DNA of 10,370 bases from Bacteroidales bacterium. GTDB lineage: Bacteria; Bacteroidota; Bacteroidia; Bacteroidales; JAFGXI01. A program made the translations under genes and the position numbers. The stretch covers positions 1-10,370 of the forward strand of contig JALSQC010000230.1 in NCBI GenBank assembly GCA_026985625.1, given 5' to 3'. Below, one piece after another: positions 1 through 8,008 of the stretch; position 1 is the stretch's first letter, and each line of letters begins with the position of its first letter. The notes under the pieces were generated by a model. It made no database searches. It was not told where the DNA came from and saw nothing but the letters and a program-made list of their open reading frames with translations.

Positions 1-1420
1 TAAAGCATTTTATAAATATACAGGCTATACCGAAAATGAAGTTATTGGTAACGAATTTACTTTTTTAATTCACGAGGATTATTTACTGTTAGCGCAAAAT
101 AATTTTTTAAAACGCTTAAATAATTTAAAAGTTGACGATAGTTACGAAATTAAAGTAAATACAAAAAAAGGAGTTTTAGATATCTTATTAAATATAAAAT
201 ATATTAATTATTTAGACGATATTTATTTTATTGGTATTGTAAACGATATAACCGACAAAAATAATCTTAAAAAAGTATTAGAAGCAAATAAAAAAGAATA
301 CAATAGACAAAATACTATTCGGAATAACTTTTTAATGAACATATCACACGAGATAAGAACACCGTTAAATTCTATTATAGGTTTTGTAGATTTATTAGCA
401 CAAGACAATGTTAAACCCGAAAAAAAAGAAAATTACATAAATATAATTAAAGATGTAACGTTAAAGTTATTGGATATTATTAATGATATAACCGATTTGT
501 CGCGTATAGACGAAAAAACATTAACAATTAGAAAAAATAATTTTAAAATAATTGACCTTTTAAACAATATTAAATTTTTGTATAATAAACAATTATTAGA
601 GAAAAATAATACCGATATAAGCATAATAACAACTTTTGATGAGAAAAATAGAGATATGTTATTATTTTCTGACAAATTTAGAATTAATCAAATATTATCT
701 AATTTAGTTGATAATGCAATAAAATATTCGAAAAAAGGAAATGTAATAATATCATTTGATTGTATAGAGGATAAAATAATTTTTTTAGTAAAAGATCACG
801 GTATAGGAATAAGCAAAGAAAATCAAAAAAATATATTTAATATTTTTACAAAAACATCTTATCAAAAAAAACAAAAAGGAGTTGGATTAGGACTTACATT
901 ATCAAAAAAATTAGCTCTTATTTTAGGAGGCGATTTATATGTGGAATCTAAATTAGGAAAAGGTTCGACATTTTATTTATCATTACCTTACGAAGTCGAT
1001 GATAATAAACAAAATCAATTAATTAAAGGTATAAACAATGATAATGTAGATTTTTCGGATAAAAAAATATTAGTTGTAGAAGACGAGCAATCGAACTATA
1101 TATTTTTAAACGAAATATTAATAAAAAAAGGAGCCAAAGTTTTTTGGGTAAAAAATGGAAAACAAGGTGTTAAATTTTTTGCCGAAAATAATAAAAATAT
1201 AGATTTAATATTAATGGATATACGTATGCCGATAATGAACGGAATAAAAGCAACCGAAGAAATACGAAAAATAAGTAAAAAAGTTCCTATAATTGCACAA
1301 ACAGCCTACGCAATGGAATCGGAAAAAATAAAAAGTTTAGAAGCAGGATGTAACGATTTTGTTGTTAAACCAATAAAAACAAATATTTTATTAAATAAAA
1401 TAAACAAACTATTATCTTAA
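1..1420 (+). CDS. Hybrid sensor histidine kinase (PAS-HisKA-HATPase-REC), 5' end outside window
   Basis: The reading frame is open from base 2, so the gene starts before the window; 472 residues are visible. An internal ATG at 335 lies within the H-box segment and is not the start. In visible numbering, residues 1 to about 90 resemble the C-terminal part of a PAS domain (a GYTENEVIG-type motif near the start, then a FIGIVNDIT-like end). The HisKA H-box is NISHEIRTP, with phospho-accepting His116. The HATPase domain has an N-box (NLVDNAIKYS, about 234-243), a G1 box (DHGIGIS, 265-271) and a G2 box (GVGLGL, 293-298). A C-terminal receiver domain (about 354-472) has the VVEDE acidic pocket, phospho-acceptor Asp406 in LMDIRMP, Thr434 and Lys456. 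All catalytic residues are present, so kinase and receiver look functional. No DNA-binding output domain follows, so signalling probably passes through an Hpt protein or another regulator. The stimulus is unknown. No membrane segment is visible, but the N-terminus is missing. Confidence 0.93.
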   Translation, partial: KAFYKYTGYTENEVIGNEFTFLIHEDYLLLAQNNFLKRLNNLKVDDSYEIKVNTKKGVLDILLNIKYINYLDDIYFIGIVNDITDKNNLKKVLEANKKEYNRQNTIRNNFLMNISHEIRTPLNSIIGFVDLLAQDNVKPEKKENYINIIKDVTLKLLDIINDITDLSRIDEKTLTIRKNNFKIIDLLNNIKFLYNKQLLEKNNTDISIITTFDEKNRDMLLFSDKFRINQILSNLVDNAIKYSKKGNVIISFDCIEDKIIFLVKDHGIGISKENQKNIFNIFTKTSYQKKQKGVGLGLTLSKKLALILGGDLYVESKLGKGSTFYLSLPYEVDDNKQNQLIKGINNDNVDFSDKKILVVEDEQSNYIFLNEILIKKGAKVFWVKNGKQGVKFFAENNKNIDLILMDIRMPIMNGIKATEEIRKISKKVPIIAQTAYAMESEKIKSLEAGCNDFVVKPIKTNILLNKINKLLS

Positions 1421-1435
1421 AATATTATCTTAAAA
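1410..1435 (+). repeat. Perfect 13-bp tandem duplication across the kinase stop codon
   Basis: TATTATCTTAAAA occurs twice back to back, at 1410-1422 and 1423-1435, with no mismatch. The first copy contains the last codons and TAA stop (1418-1420) of the histidine kinase; the second lies in the intergenic space before the Rel gene. It looks like a recent local slippage duplication. It does not change the encoded protein because the first stop is retained. No regulatory role is evident. Confidence 0.75.
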
Positions 1436-1487
1436 ATTTAATTCTTTTTTTACATTATTTGTAATTTTACACGATATTAAAAAAAAT

Positions 1488-3692
1488 ATGGTATTAAGCG
1501 ATATAGAAAAAACACAGATAGAGTCTGAATTTAAAAGTATTTTTAAAAATTGTAAAGGTTGTAAAACAACACCAAATAAAAAGCTTATTATTAAAGCTTT
1601 TAACCTTGCAAACGATGCACATAAAAATATGCGTCGTCGTTCGGGTGAACCATATATATACCATCCCATTAGTGTAGCAAAAATATGTGTTGAGGAAATA
1701 GGTCTGGGAACAAAATCAGTTGTTTGTGCATTACTACACGATGTTGTAGAAGATACCGACTATACAATAGATGATATCAAAAATCTATTTGGACAAAAAA
1801 TAGCAACAATAATAGACGGGCTAACAAAAATATCGGGAGTTTTTGAGCAAGAATCGCAACAAGCCGAAAATTTTAGAAAAATGTTACTAACTCTATCAGA
1901 AGACGTTAGAGTTATACTAATAAAACTTGCCGACCGTTTGCATAATATGCGAACATTAGACTCAATGCCCGAACATAAACAACTAAAAATAGCAAGCGAG
2001 ACTCTCTCGCTATACGCCCCTTTGGCACATCGTTTAGGACTATATAACATAAAAACAGAGTTAGAAGATTTAAGCCTAAAATATAAGCACCCCATAGTTT
2101 ATAAAAAAATAAAAGAAAGAGTTATAGAAACCGAAGAAAATAGACAAAAATATATAGAAAAATTTTTAGAACCCGTTAAAGTAAAATTAGACGAAATAAA
2201 ATTAAAATATAATGTAAAAGGACGTCCAAAATCAATTTATTCAATATGGAATAAAATGAATAATAAACAAGTAGATTTTGACGAAATTTATGACCTGTTT
2301 GCAATTAGAATTGTTTTTAAACCACACGGTAGGCTACCCGAAAAAACACAATGTTGGAATATTTACTCACAAATAACCGATATATATCAACCAAATCCAA
2401 ACAGATTAAGAGATTGGGTTAGCACTCCAAAAGCAAATGGATACGAAGCCCTGCATACAACAGTTATAGGTCCCGGAGGACGCTGGGTCGAGGTGCAAAT
2501 ACGTTCCGAAAGAATGAACGAAATAGCCGAACGAGGATATGCTGCACATTATAAATATAAAGGCGACAAATCGGTGCCCGAAGGCGAACTCGATAATTGG
2601 TTACTTAAAATTAGAGATTTGCTTAAAAGCTCCGAATCAAATGCACTTGAGTTTCTCGATAATTTTAAATTAAATTTTTATTCTACCGAAGTTTATGTAT
2701 TTACACCAAAAGGACAATTAATACGACTACCTAAAAATGCAACAGCACTCGACTTTGCTTACGAGATACATACAAAAATAGGCGATAAAGCAATAGGTGC
2801 AAAAATAAATCATAAATTAGAACCTTTAAGCAAAAAATTAAATAGTGGCGATAGGGTAGAAATTCTTACATCGGAAAAACAATTTATAGACCCAAATCGC
2901 ATAAATTATGTAGTTACGGCAAAAGCAAAAAATGCTTTAAAAAATTTAAATAAAGCAAAAAAAGCAGAGTTTATCGAAAAAGGCAAGAAACTGCTTCAAG
3001 AAAGACTTAAAGAGCTAAAACTATCAAATACATCGTTAGCATTTAGAAAACTATTTAATCATTTCGAGGTTAGAACAAAAGATGAACTATATTGTAAAAT
3101 AGGCAGGGGAGTAATAAAACTCGATAACATTAAAAAAATTGTAAATAAAAAATCAAAAAATAAAATTATACGATATTGGCAATTACAATTTAGTAGAAAC
3201 TCTAACCGAAAAAAGATTAAAGAAAACCCTGATAAAAATGTAATAAAACAACTAAAACTTTTTGATACATTCGATGGAGCCGATTATATAATAGCAGATT
3301 GTTGTCGACCAATACCCGGCGATAAAGTTACAGGAATAATTAAAGACAAAGGCGAAATAGAAATCCATAAAACATCTTGCGATAAATTCGAGGATTTGGC
3401 ATCAAAATACGGAAACAATATAATTAATGTAACATGGGCAGAACATAAAATTTTATCATTTTTAACAAGTATAGAAATTACGGGAATAGATAAAATAGGA
3501 TTGCTTAACGATATAACAGGTGTAATATCAAAAGAACTAAACGTAAATATGAGGTCGGTATCGTTCGATGCAACCGACGGAATATTTAAAGGCACTATAT
3601 ACTTATACATTCACAATAAAAAAGATTTAGATAAACTTATTGATAACATAAAAAAAATAAAAGGAGTAAAAACAGTTAAAAGAATAGAATAA
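1488..3692 (+). CDS. rel: Bifunctional (p)ppGpp synthetase/hydrolase, Rel/SpoT (RSH) family
   Basis: This long RSH enzyme of 734 residues, normal for the family, should make and degrade the alarmone (p)ppGpp in the stringent response. The N-terminal HD hydrolase domain (about 30-190) keeps RRRSGEPY, the YHP histidine (H59), HDVVED (84-89) and LADRLHNMRT, so hydrolysis should be intact. The synthetase domain (about 235-360) has GRPKSIYSIW, DLFAIRIVF, GYEALHT (318-324) and EVQIRS (335-340). The motif that separates bifunctional (RxKD) from monofunctional (ExDD) enzymes reads RLRD at 306-309, on the basic, bifunctional side. A TGS domain (about 401-462), a helical region, a zinc-finger-like segment (CCRPIPGD, C605/C606, then H627 and C631) and a C-terminal ACT domain (about 655-734) follow. 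The C-terminal half is the ribosome- and tRNA-sensing part in studied homologues. The start at 1488 gives the usual N-terminal length; an A-rich tract precedes it with no Shine-Dalgarno. It lies 67 nt after the kinase gene. Confidence 0.97.
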   Translation: MVLSDIEKTQIESEFKSIFKNCKGCKTTPNKKLIIKAFNLANDAHKNMRRRSGEPYIYHPISVAKICVEEIGLGTKSVVCALLHDVVEDTDYTIDDIKNLFGQKIATIIDGLTKISGVFEQESQQAENFRKMLLTLSEDVRVILIKLADRLHNMRTLDSMPEHKQLKIASETLSLYAPLAHRLGLYNIKTELEDLSLKYKHPIVYKKIKERVIETEENRQKYIEKFLEPVKVKLDEIKLKYNVKGRPKSIYSIWNKMNNKQVDFDEIYDLFAIRIVFKPHGRLPEKTQCWNIYSQITDIYQPNPNRLRDWVSTPKANGYEALHTTVIGPGGRWVEVQIRSERMNEIAERGYAAHYKYKGDKSVPEGELDNWLLKIRDLLKSSESNALEFLDNFKLNFYSTEVYVFTPKGQLIRLPKNATALDFAYEIHTKIGDKAIGAKINHKLEPLSKKLNSGDRVEILTSEKQFIDPNRINYVVTAKAKNALKNLNKAKKAEFIEKGKKLLQERLKELKLSNTSLAFRKLFNHFEVRTKDELYCKIGRGVIKLDNIKKIVNKKSKNKIIRYWQLQFSRNSNRKKIKENPDKNVIKQLKLFDTFDGADYIIADCCRPIPGDKVTGIIKDKGEIEIHKTSCDKFEDLASKYGNNIINVTWAEHKILSFLTSIEITGIDKIGLLNDITGVISKELNVNMRSVSFDATDGIFKGTIYLYIHNKKDLDKLIDNIKKIKGVKTVKRIE

Positions 3693-3745
3693 TTATAAAT
3701 ATATGTAATTTATTGATTATTAATTAAATAAAAAAATATAAACAA

Positions 3746-4501
3746 ATGAAAACAGCACTTATAACAGGAGCAACAAGTGGTATTGGATATGCAACAGCAA
3801 AACTTTTTGCCGAAAATAATTTTAATCTTATTTTAACAGGCAGACGAAAAGACAGATTAATCGAATTAAAAAATAATTTAACACAAAAAAGTGTAAAAAT
3901 AGAGATACTAAATTTTGATATACAAAATAAAACAGAGGTTTATAATGCAATAGATGGTTTGCCTGATGATTTAAAAAAAATAGATATATTGGTAAATAAT
4001 GCAGGTTTAGCACTAGGATTGTCAAAAATACAAGACGGCGATGAAGCCGACTGGGAGCAAATGATTAACACAAACGTAAAAGGATTACTATATATTACAA
4101 AAAAAGTTTCGCAATTAATGATAAAAAATAATAGCGGACATATAGTAAACATAGGTTCAATAGCAGGCAAAGAGGTTTACCCTTTCGGAAATGTATATTG
4201 TGCAACAAAACATGCTGTAGATGCCTTAACAAAAGGTATGCGTATAGATTTACTCGAGAATAATATAAAAGTAACATCAATTGACCCGGGAATGGTTAAT
4301 ACTGAGTTCTCTACAGTTCGTTTTCATGGCGATAAACAAAAAGCCGATAATGTTTACAAAGGATTTACTCCATTATATGCCGACGATATTGCCGAAACAA
4401 TTTTATTTGTTGTAACACGTCCAAAACATGTAAATATTAACGATTTAATAATTATGCCTACAGCTCAAGCAAATGCAACAACTGTTAATAAAAAAAATTA
4501 A
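3746..4501 (+). CDS. ydfG: NADP-dependent short-chain dehydrogenase, YdfG-like
   Basis: This 251-residue classical SDR is probably a cytoplasmic NADP-dependent 3-hydroxy acid (serine/allo-threonine type) dehydrogenase. The Rossmann glycine motif TGATSGIG is at 7-14, NNAG at 84-87, the catalytic Ser at 138 (NIGS), and YCATK at 151-155 supplies Tyr151 and Lys155. TGRRKDRL after the second strand (Arg33/Arg34) suggests NADP(H) rather than NAD(H). Stretches that resemble E. coli YdfG as I recall it include VNNAGLALG, the GNVYxATK region, TEFSxVRFxGD and HVNINxLxxMP near the C-terminus. The exact substrate is inferred from family resemblance; other class members oxidise different hydroxy acids or reduce semialdehydes. 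The gene starts 53 nt after rel on the same strand, in an A/T-rich leader without a Shine-Dalgarno, so it may be co-transcribed or have its own promoter. Its stop codon directly abuts the stop of the opposing nuclease gene. Confidence 0.9.
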   Translation: MKTALITGATSGIGYATAKLFAENNFNLILTGRRKDRLIELKNNLTQKSVKIEILNFDIQNKTEVYNAIDGLPDDLKKIDILVNNAGLALGLSKIQDGDEADWEQMINTNVKGLLYITKKVSQLMIKNNSGHIVNIGSIAGKEVYPFGNVYCATKHAVDALTKGMRIDLLENNIKVTSIDPGMVNTEFSTVRFHGDKQKADNVYKGFTPLYADDIAETILFVVTRPKHVNINDLIIMPTAQANATTVNKKN

Positions 4502-4505
4502 TTAA
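4498..4505. other. Zero-gap convergent gene junction in an 8-bp palindrome
   Basis: The TAA stop of the dehydrogenase (4499-4501) and the reverse-strand TAA stop of the nuclease (4502-4504) touch. They form most of the palindrome TTAATTAA. There is no intergenic base, and no GC-rich hairpin is seen on either side, so each transcript must end inside the opposing coding region or by a factor-dependent or A/T-rich mechanism. Confidence 0.85.
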
Positions 4506-6652
4506 TATTTAATAAAACTATTATATAAAATCTCGTTATTAGTTTGTATATTTATAAAATAAATCCCTTTTAAAAGCGGTGTAGTGTTTATTGTTATTAT
4601 GTTATTGTTGTAATGTTTATTAATAAAAACTTTTTCGCCCATAACATTATATACATTTATTTTTTTTATATCATTTATATTGTTGCATTCTATTTTTAAA
4701 AAATTATTTACAGGATTAGGATAAATATTTAATTTTTTGTATAAATTTTTATTGATATTTGTATTATCGTAATAAAAATCAAACGATTTATTTGTTAATG
4801 CAACACCGTTGGTATCTTTAACATTATTAACGGTTAAAGTATAATATCCTGTCGATAAATTAGATACGGTTAAAGAAACTAATCGCTTTTGATATTGATT
4901 TCTGCTTGCCGACAAAATACTAATTCCGCCGTTAATCGAGTAATTATTAATGTCTTGCGAAGATATAGGCTCTACCTCGTTTGTAAATAAAATATTTACT
5001 GTTGTAGAGTTTAATGCCGAAACATTATTTATATCGAATGTTGCTTTATTTATATCAAAATACGAAGTTAGATAAATTTTATATTCTCCATAATCGAAAT
5101 TAACAATTCCTCTAATAGTATAACTCGAGTCTAGTTCAGGTGTAAAAGAGTATAATTCGCTATTTTTAATATTACACTCTCCACTTCCGTCGTTTACTTT
5201 CCATGTATCGTAACCTGCATTTGTATTTGTGCATATTGCTCCGTTTACTTTTACCAAGACACTCTCATAAGGTTCTGTTACACTATTTGTTGGTATTGTA
5301 ACAGCTTTTGGAATAGCATTGTTTCCCGAGCAAAAATAATAATTGCTAATATTTTTTATTTCGGTTAAATCGTAAAATTCGGTTACTAAGCCTCTAATAA
5401 CTATACTATCGCCAATGGTAGGATTTCGCTCTTTGTCGTAAACATAAATACCATTCCATTCGCCTTGTCCGTCTTGTAAAAAATAACCGTCGCCAAAATT
5501 TGCAGTAACAATACCCGATGTTGTAACATATTGTCCATTATATGGCGATTGTGTAGTTTGTCCTTGTATATCGTATATTTTTATAATTCCACCGTTGTAA
5601 ACATCAGGAATAAAAATTTTATAAATAATACTTGTATGACTGTTTATTCCATCGTTTGCAGTAATTTTAAAATATATATTTGAGTTTGCTGTTTGTGGAT
5701 TTATTTTTCCTACAAAAATATTGTTATTTTCGTTTGTTGTTAATGTGTTTTGTAAACTATAATAACTTGTTCCCCAATTAATATTGGCAGATATAGGATA
5801 ATTTGTGGAGTGAATTTTTGCATATATTTTTATTGTATCGGTAGGTTTAGGATATTGCGGATAAATATAAATACTGTCGAAAACTATAGGGCTTGGACTT
5901 GCTCCGTTCCAAATAAGATTAGCAAATTCGGGATTATCGATAAAAGGATTGCGATTTTTTTGCCATTTAAAAATTTCGTTGTTTCGTCTTATCTCAAAAC
6001 TATCAGGCGGGTCGGCTATATTCCAAGCTAAAAGAGTAGATAATTTTCCGTGCAAAGGGTTTGGGTATGTATTAACGTAGTCGGCAGGTTCAAGGTCAAC
6101 CTCGCCGTTTTCGCCTTCGTAGCGTGTAGCCATATAAAATATTATTCGTGCAACATCGCCTTTAACAGCATCGCGTGGTTCCCAAGCATCGCTTGTGTAA
6201 TAACATTCGGTAGCTTCGGCGTCTTGTGTTCCTGTCGGACAATTATCAAAATCTTTATTACTGCGTGTTGTATTTACCGACATGTCAATTGGTCGCAGGT
6301 TATGGCAATCTGTTCCTGTAGGTTGTGTTGTTCCAAAATCGCCATGCGATTTTGCCCATACATGTTCACGATTTAATTGGTTGGCTCCTGTTCCGTAATC
6401 GCTTCCATCGGCAGAACGACCTGTGTAAATTAATATTACATTACCGGGTATATTTGGGTCGGCATCGGAATGTAATAAAATTTCTTTTGCTCTGTCATAC
6501 GAAAATGATGTGTGATTTTTAATTTTTTCGTGTAGTGCAGCTTTTAACTGTATACCACTTAAGCCGTCGGTGCCATTGTAATAACCTACATTTTGTGCCG
6601 ATAAAAGATTTGTGTAAACTATAATTAATAGTAGTAAATAAATTTTTTTCAT
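4502..6652 (-). CDS. Secreted endonuclease I-family nuclease with OB-fold region and T9SS sorting domain
   Basis: This 716-residue protein is predicted to cut DNA (possibly RNA) outside the cell. The chosen start at 6652 gives a clean signal peptide (MKKIYLLLLI onward, likely cleavage near LLSA-Q, residue 19/20). The frame is open back to 6886, but that extension would overlap the upstream transporter gene and bury the signal peptide. Residues about 22-250 are the EndA/Bsn/NucM-type nuclease: NREHVWAKS (94-102, with E96 and H97 of the metal-dependent active site), DCHNLRP (115-121), NTTRSNKDF (127-135), a basic RRNNEI-KWQKNRNPFID region near 222-239. After a linker or Ig-like stretch (about 255-350), residues about 355-535 resemble the OB-fold of YhcR/ExeM-type nucleases (VTTSGIVTA, GYFLQDG, GIYVYD). 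An SbsA/Big-like segment (about 540-630) follows. The C-terminus (about 640-716) is a T9SS type A sorting domain with LNIYPNPVNN and GIYFINI. Likely role: extracellular DNA breakdown for nutrients or biofilm turnover (inference). Confidence 0.92.
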   Translation of the reverse strand: MKKIYLLLLIIVYTNLLSAQNVGYYNGTDGLSGIQLKAALHEKIKNHTSFSYDRAKEILLHSDADPNIPGNVILIYTGRSADGSDYGTGANQLNREHVWAKSHGDFGTTQPTGTDCHNLRPIDMSVNTTRSNKDFDNCPTGTQDAEATECYYTSDAWEPRDAVKGDVARIIFYMATRYEGENGEVDLEPADYVNTYPNPLHGKLSTLLAWNIADPPDSFEIRRNNEIFKWQKNRNPFIDNPEFANLIWNGASPSPIVFDSIYIYPQYPKPTDTIKIYAKIHSTNYPISANINWGTSYYSLQNTLTTNENNNIFVGKINPQTANSNIYFKITANDGINSHTSIIYKIFIPDVYNGGIIKIYDIQGQTTQSPYNGQYVTTSGIVTANFGDGYFLQDGQGEWNGIYVYDKERNPTIGDSIVIRGLVTEFYDLTEIKNISNYYFCSGNNAIPKAVTIPTNSVTEPYESVLVKVNGAICTNTNAGYDTWKVNDGSGECNIKNSELYSFTPELDSSYTIRGIVNFDYGEYKIYLTSYFDINKATFDINNVSALNSTTVNILFTNEVEPISSQDINNYSINGGISILSASRNQYQKRLVSLTVSNLSTGYYTLTVNNVKDTNGVALTNKSFDFYYDNTNINKNLYKKLNIYPNPVNNFLKIECNNINDIKKINVYNVMGEKVFINKHYNNNIITINTTPLLKGIYFINIQTNNEILYNSFIKY

Positions 6653-6725
6653 ATTAGGTGTGTGTTTATTAAATGTAAAAATATAATATTTTTTATAAAT
6701 ATGTATTTTTTGGTTTAATTTAATT

Positions 6726-7988
6726 TTAAATATTTTTTGATTTTTGTCCCATTTTATAGCCTTTTGTAGCATAAAATAAGATAAATAAGTATGACGGTAT
6801 AAAAATAAAATAGGCTGTTTGGTTATTAAATATTGTTGTTTCGGATAAGTATCCGTATAGTAACGGAAGTAATGCTCCTCCTGCAATTGCCATAATTAAA
6901 AGAGCCGAGCCTGTTTTTGTAAATTTGCCGAGGTTATTAATTGCTAAAGGCCATATTGCAGGCCACATTAACGAGTTTGCAAAACCTAACGATGCTATCA
7001 TTAAAATAGATGTAAAGGCATTGCTTGATAATATTGCAACTGTAGAGAAAATTATTCCTAAAATTGCAAAATATTTTAAGACATTTTCTTGCGAAATGTA
7101 TTTTGGTATTGTTATAATACCAAATAAGTAACCGATAATCATTGCAAAAAGTGTGTATGACGAAAAGAATTTTGCCTCGGCAAATTTAAATCCAAGGTAT
7201 TTTCCGTAATTTATTAATGTGTCAACAGCTAAAACCTCGACTCCAACGTATAGAAATAATGTAATAACTCCTAAAATAAGATATGGGAATTGAAAAATAT
7301 TTGTTTTTTGTGTTTGTTTGTCGTTAGATGTATCATCTTCGTTTTTTATGTCGGGCAAGTTTGTGTAAATAATAATAATTGCTAATATTATTAACGATAT
7401 TGCTATAATTATATACGGTGTAATTACCTTGTGTGATAGTTTGTTAAGTTCTATTATTTTGTTGGTGTTATCGATTGTTTCGATTTTTTCTTTTATTTTG
7501 TCTATCCCGTTAAGGACAATTGTTCCTAAAATTATTGGGCTTATAATGCCTGCAAGTTTATTGGCAAGTCCCATAATACTTATTCGTTTTGCCGCACTCT
7601 CGATGGGTCCTAATATTGTTACGTATGGATTTGATGCTGTTTGTAATAGCGATAATCCTGTTCCTTGAACAAAAAGTCCGAGTAAGAAAAGTTGATAAGT
7701 TCTGCTTATTGCTGCAGGAATAAAAATTAATGCTCCTATTGCCATAATTGCTAATCCTAACGACATTCCTCGTTTATAGCCTGTAAGTTTTAATATTTTT
7801 GACGATGGTATTGCCATTACAAAGTATGAAATGTAAAAAGCAAAAGTTACAAAATACGATTCTAATGTTGTAAGTTGGCAACTAATTTTAAGGTAGGGTA
7901 TAAGTGTTGCATTTAGCCAAGTTATAAATCCAAAAACAAAAAATAATGCTCCTATTATTATTATTGATAAGTTGTAATTTTTTTTCAT
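6726..7988 (-). CDS. Sugar:H+ symporter of the FHS (FucP/GluP/NagP) MFS family
   Basis: This 420-residue inner-membrane protein of about 12 helices probably imports a hexose or amino sugar with protons. Family signatures are FGFITWLNATLIPYLK (about 19-34), GTGLSLLQTASNPYVTILGP (about 109-128), the RISIMGLANKLAG stretch, and late motifs NSLMWPAIWPLAI (338-350) and TKTGSALLIMAIAGGALLP (357-375). At the site of the protonated Glu of E. coli FucP (E135) this protein has Gln (Q116), and near FucP Asp46 it has Ala (A27). That places it nearer GluP/NagP-type transporters than true fucose permeases; the substrate is therefore open (glucose, galactose, N-acetylglucosamine or other). A polar, charged cytoplasmic loop (about 210-230, KNEDDTSNDK) separates the two halves. 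The start at 7988 is 20 nt after the Omp85 gene stop on the same strand, indicating co-transcription; the leader has no Shine-Dalgarno. Confidence 0.92.
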   Translation of the reverse strand: MKKNYNLSIIIIGALFFVFGFITWLNATLIPYLKISCQLTTLESYFVTFAFYISYFVMAIPSSKILKLTGYKRGMSLGLAIMAIGALIFIPAAISRTYQLFLLGLFVQGTGLSLLQTASNPYVTILGPIESAAKRISIMGLANKLAGIISPIILGTIVLNGIDKIKEKIETIDNTNKIIELNKLSHKVITPYIIIAISLIILAIIIIYTNLPDIKNEDDTSNDKQTQKTNIFQFPYLILGVITLFLYVGVEVLAVDTLINYGKYLGFKFAEAKFFSSYTLFAMIIGYLFGIITIPKYISQENVLKYFAILGIIFSTVAILSSNAFTSILMIASLGFANSLMWPAIWPLAINNLGKFTKTGSALLIMAIAGGALLPLLYGYLSETTIFNNQTAYFIFIPSYLFILFYATKGYKMGQKSKNI

Positions 7989-8008
7989 AAAAAGATAAAT
8001 AATTTATA

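Noticed and set aside
3693..3745. Search for a promoter between rel and the dehydrogenase gene
   Set aside because: The 53 nt are A/T-rich with no convincing TAnnTTTG plus TTTG pair, so no promoter is called.
5810..6522. Several open frames on the + strand opposite the nuclease gene
   Set aside because: They are antisense shadows of the conserved nuclease domain, overlap each other and show no protein-family features.
6670..6677. Minus-strand TACATTTA resembling the Bacteroidota -7 element (TAnnTTTG) before the nuclease gene
   Set aside because: The last base differs and no TTTG/TTG -33 element is found at a suitable distance; such near-matches are common in A/T-rich DNA.
6677..6693. Inverted repeat AAAAATAT-A-ATATTTTT between the symporter and nuclease genes
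   Set aside because: It is made only of A and T with a one-base centre, so a stable RNA hairpin is unlikely; chance is a sufficient explanation in this composition.
6653..6886. In-frame N-terminal extension of the nuclease (78 extra residues from Met at 6886)
   Set aside because: It overlaps the 3' end of the sugar symporter gene, has no family resemblance, and would bury the clear signal peptide that starts at 6652.
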